DNA of 9,056 nucleotides from an uncultured Gilliamella sp. (lineage in GTDB: Bacteria; Pseudomonadota; Gammaproteobacteria; Enterobacterales; Enterobacteriaceae): positions 1 through 9,056 of the forward strand of contig CALYQY010000087.1 of NCBI GenBank assembly GCA_945291235.1, read 5' to 3'. Under the pieces are notes generated by a model. It was given only the letters and a program-made list of their open reading frames with translations, had not been told where the DNA came from and searched no databases. Within the stretch, counting starts at the first letter, position 1. The number at the start of each line of letters is the position of its first letter. Both the position numbers and the translations under genes were made by a program. Positions 7,172 to 9,056 of the stretch are shown here, piece by piece.

Positions 7172-8065
7172 CTATCTTTTTAATTTAACTTTTCGCTCGG
7201 ATAATAACACACCACAGAGCGTAAATAATGTGCCAAACGCAGCAAGCCAAGTAAACGGTTCATTCAACATAAGCACTGCCCCAATAATTGTTAAAATAGG
7301 AACCAGATAAAGATAAATACTAATTTTCACAGCCCCCACTAATTTCACCGCATAATTCCAAGATGCAAAACAAATTGCAGATGCCCCTACGCCTAAAAAC
7401 AGGATATTAAATAGATTGGTTGTATTGCTAAATCGGGTTAAATTTAGTTTAAAATCGAATAAATAAAGTGCTGGAAGCATGAGCAATAAACCATAAAAAA
7501 AGAATCGTCGGGTTAATAAAATCGTGTTATACCCTCGATGACTACTTTTTTTAGTTAAAATCGAATAACATGCCCAAAATAAACAGGCTAACATAGCGAG
7601 CAGATCACCAAGCGGATTCATGGCAAGCACATATTTGCCATTAAAGCAGATTAATCCAACGCCAATCGAGGCAAATAAACAACCAACGTAAAAACGCTTA
7701 GGTGGTGTTTCAGCCTTGAGAAAAAACATAGCTAATAGCGCAGTAAATATGGGGGCTAATGTTGTGATAATTCCTACATTTGAAGCAGTAGTATAGGTTA
7801 ATGCAATATTTTCACATAAAAAATAACAGGTAATCCCACATAATCCAGCACATAAAAACATGAACTCTTGTTTTACTCCTTGCCAAACTAACAAACGAGG
7901 GCATAGAATCCAGAGCGTTACATAACCCAGTAAAAAACGAAAAAATAAAATCTCTATCGGTTTAAACTCAATTAATAATGTTTTGGTGGAAATAAACGTC
8001 GTTCCCCAAAAAAACACAGTCATTAATGCAATTAAATGCCCCTGTGTTCTTTTTGTTAATAACAT
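7172..8065 (-). CDS. EamA/DMT-superfamily permease (297 aa, ten TM helices)
   Basis: This is an inner-membrane transporter of the drug/metabolite superfamily with two tandem EamA repeats of about five helices each (roughly residues 10-141 and 151-289). Visible signatures are 'FFWGTTFISTK' at 18-28 in helix 1, the helix 4 region 'TLAPIFTALLAMFFL' (102-116) in the first repeat, and the equivalent 'YLVPILTIIGAVLMLNEP' (253-270) in the second, with the usual Glu269-Pro270. The C-terminus is basic (RKVKLKR), as expected for a cytoplasmic end. Members export amino acids, metabolites or drugs; nothing here fixes the substrate. The ATG at 8065 has GAGG (8074-8071) five bases upstream. A perfect 18-bp dyad lies 34 bases before the start, so a local regulator or a leader structure is possible. 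Confidence 0.92.
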   Translation of the reverse strand: MLLTKRTQGHLIALMTVFFWGTTFISTKTLLIEFKPIEILFFRFLLGYVTLWILCPRLLVWQGVKQEFMFLCAGLCGITCYFLCENIALTYTTASNVGIITTLAPIFTALLAMFFLKAETPPKRFYVGCLFASIGVGLICFNGKYVLAMNPLGDLLAMLACLFWACYSILTKKSSHRGYNTILLTRRFFFYGLLLMLPALYLFDFKLNLTRFSNTTNLFNILFLGVGASAICFASWNYAVKLVGAVKISIYLYLVPILTIIGAVLMLNEPFTWLAAFGTLFTLCGVLLSERKVKLKR

Positions 8066-8099
8066 AAAGACCTCAATCTTACAGCAATGTAGCCCTTTC

Positions 8100-8117
8100 T
8101 GAGTAAATTTTTACTCA
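8100..8117. promoter_or_regulatory. 18-bp perfect dyad upstream of the EamA permease gene
   Basis: On the permease strand the sequence is TGAGTAAAAATTTACTCA: two eight-base arms around AA, with its near edge 34 bases before the ATG at 8065. This is the size and symmetry of a dimeric repressor operator. It could also fold as a hairpin in the leader. On the + strand the dyad is followed by CTTTTT and might act as a weak terminator, but no + strand gene precedes it. Confidence 0.45.
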
Positions 8118-8301
8118 CTTTTTAAAGGCATTGATAAATATATTAGGAATAATACAAAAATTATGTCTAGTGCTTACTTGATTTTGTTAAAAATAATGCT
8201 ATTTAAGAATATGCACTTATACTAACGCTATGCTCTTTTGTGTGCAAACAATTTCAAGTCGTTATAATGATAGGTAAATATAAAGAAGAAAGATGACAGA
8301 T

Positions 8302-8330
8302 AAAAAAAATCCACCCGAAATTCGAGTGGA
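8302..8330 (-). terminator. Orphan intrinsic terminator on the minus strand
   Basis: Read on the - strand, TCCACTCG (8330-8323) pairs with CGGGTGGA (8317-8310) including one G-U pair, across an AATTT loop, and is followed directly by eight T (8309-8302). The T run exists only on this strand, which fixes its direction. No protein gene on the - strand between ssrA and this point would use it, and the permease ATG lies 237 bases beyond. It may end a small RNA, or act as an attenuator in a long permease leader. Confidence 0.6.
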
Positions 8331-8655
8331 GGGCAAAAAATGAAAAAACGTAATCTGTTAATATAGACAAGCAAAAACCCAAAAAGTTCAATTTAATTTC
8401 AGATATTTTTGAAATTTTATTAAAATAATTTTTAATTATTTGATTTATCTTTATTTGTTTAATTAAATTTTTTTCAAAAAAAGTAAAATTTTTTACTTTT
8501 TCAACATCCACTAATTAATCATGTCAGCTTTGTAACCCATCCCCTCTAACGCTAGTTATAAAGTCACATTTACAAATGAAACTATTTAACGCTTTTAATA
8601 AGAGCAAAACTATCATAAAACAAACATTTGATTGCCTAACCAAAACTAAGCTAAC
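8331..8655. other. AT-rich gene-free region upstream of ssrA
   Basis: I find no convincing protein gene. The segment from 8361 to 8510 is almost entirely A and T, with long homopolymer runs, and would be intrinsically curved. It contains three AT-only or nearly AT-only dyads (8395-8416, 8423-8441, 8478-8501). An open frame on the - strand (GTG at 8511 to 8254) runs straight through the orphan terminator and encodes a low-complexity Lys/Ile/Phe/Asn product, so I regard it as chance. From 8521 to 8655 the composition is more mixed; nothing recognisable is seen. Confidence 0.5.
8478..8501. repeat. 24-bp near-perfect AT palindrome
   Basis: AAAAAGTAAAA (8478-8488) and TTTTACTTTTT (8491-8501) are exact inverted repeats around TT. 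Both strands continue into T-rich sequence, so it could be a weak bidirectional terminator or simply a product of extreme AT content. It lies about 155 bases upstream of the ssrA promoter. Confidence 0.45.
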
Positions 8656-8684
8656 TTGTATTCATGCTTGATTTCACCTATAAT
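8656..8684 (+). promoter_or_regulatory. ssrA promoter
   Basis: TTGTAT (8656-8661) and a perfect TATAAT (8679-8684) are 17 bases apart. They are followed by a GC-rich discriminator, GCCCCG (8685-8690), of the kind found at stable-RNA promoters under stringent control. Transcription would begin near 8691, leaving a precursor leader of about 28 bases for RNase P to remove before the mature 5' end at 8719. Confidence 0.75.
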
Positions 8685-8718
8685 GCCCCGATATTGTATT
8701 ACGTTACTTATCACAATT

Positions 8719-9056
8719 GGGGCTGATTCTGGATTCGACGGGATTTGCGAAACCCAAGGTGCATGCCGAGGTGCGGTAGGCCTCGTAAATAAACCGCAAA
8801 AAAATAGTCGCAAACGACGAAAACTACGCACTAGCAGCTTAATAACCTGCATAGAGCCTTCTCTCCCTAGCCTCCGCTCGTAGGACGGGGATAAAGAGGA
8901 GTCAAACCCAAACGAGATCGTGTGGAAGCCTTGCTTGGGGCGGAAGCATTAAACTTAATCAAGCTAGTCTATCGGTAGCGTGTTTGTCCGCAGCAGGTAG
9001 GCGAAATCTAAAGACAAACTACGCATGTAGTACCAAGGATGTAGAAATTTCGGACG
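8719..9056 (+). ncRNA. ssrA: Transfer-messenger RNA (tmRNA), 3' end truncated by the window
   Basis: tmRNA, with SmpB, frees ribosomes stalled on mRNAs without stop codons and tags the unfinished protein for proteolysis. The mature 5' end is GGGGCUGAUUCUGGAUUCGA, the tRNA-like acceptor strand and D-loop region, at 8719. Pseudoknot 1 is recognisable from CGAGG (8767-8771) pairing with CCTCG (8780-8784), and GCGGT (8773-8777) pairing with ACCGC (8793-8797). The tag frame follows AATAGTC. Later pseudoknot regions (CTCCCTAGCCTCCGCTCGTAGGACGGGG and beyond, 8872-8890) and the 3' segment ending in 'TTTCGGACG' match E. coli ssrA nearly base for base. By that comparison the final 27 or so bases (T arm, acceptor 3' strand and CCA) lie just outside the window; full length would be about 365 nt. 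Confidence 0.98.
8810..8842 (+). CDS. ssrA: tmRNA proteolysis-tag reading frame (ANDENYALAA)
   Basis: The resume codon GCA (8810-8812) directly follows AATAGTC, the conserved determinant of the resume site. Ten codons, Ala-Asn-Asp-Glu-Asn-Tyr-Ala-Leu-Ala-Ala, are followed by tandem TAA stops (8840-8845). The tag is identical to that of E. coli, although two codons differ in sequence (GCA CTA where E. coli has GCT TTA). The C-terminal Leu-Ala-Ala is the ClpXP/ClpAP signal and the N-terminal AANDENY part is bound by SspB in enteric bacteria. It is part of the tmRNA, not an independent gene. Confidence 0.97.
   Translation, partial: ANDENYALAA

Noticed and set aside
8254..8511. 85-codon minus-strand ORF
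   Set aside because: It has low-complexity AT-driven composition, a GTG start without a ribosome site, and its frame runs straight through a strong intrinsic terminator on the same strand.
8646..8883. Open frames on both strands over the ssrA promoter and gene
   Set aside because: They are incidental frames across a structural RNA gene whose bases match tmRNA throughout.
8719..9056. Integration (attachment) site for an island at ssrA
   Set aside because: Phage and island integration occurs at the 3' end of ssrA, which lies outside the window; nothing upstream looks like an integrase or a duplicated ssrA end.

Overview
The window is AT-rich chromosomal DNA from a gammaproteobacterium. GlnD closely follows the Escherichia coli protein along its whole length. 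The tmRNA is nearly superimposable on E. coli ssrA and has the same ANDENYALAA tag. Strong AT bias and lysine/asparagine/isoleucine-rich proteins point to a host-associated lineage; Orbaceae (Gilliamella/Orbus-like) is my best guess, but this is inference from composition and similarity, not a database result.

Layout. Bases 1-65 hold the last 20 codons of an unidentified gene, followed by a good intrinsic terminator. Two unrelated small lipoprotein genes of unknown function follow on the + strand (283-927 and 1218-1658), each with a clear lipobox. Next comes glnD (1728-4406), the bifunctional uridylyltransferase/uridylyl-removing enzyme of the PII nitrogen-signalling cascade. Only 24 bases later an AEC (auxin efflux carrier) family permease starts (4431-5354), so the two may share a transcript. 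A hairpin at 5360-5380 separates this + strand block from a block on the - strand.

The - strand block, read right to left, is an EamA/DMT-family ten-helix permease (8065-7172), an HD-domain phosphohydrolase of the YedJ/YpgQ type (6994-6305), and an aldo-keto reductase (6236-5394). The reductase has its own near-consensus promoter just after the HD stop codon, overlapped by a dyad. The permease gene has an 18-bp perfect dyad about 35 bases before its start codon.

From 8066 to 8718 there is no convincing protein gene. The stretch is extremely AT-rich and contains several dyads, plus one well-formed - strand intrinsic terminator (8302-8330) with no annotated gene feeding into it. The window ends inside ssrA (8719 onward, + strand), which lacks only about the last 27 bases.

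Most of the window is ordinary housekeeping and transport content. I see no mobile element, CRISPR array, toxin-antitoxin pair or defence system. The points worth a second look are the orphan - strand terminator and nearby micro-ORFs upstream of ssrA, the unusual glnD start (TTG, with an overlapping six-codon ORF that has the better-placed ribosome site), and the operator-like dyads at the permease and reductase genes.
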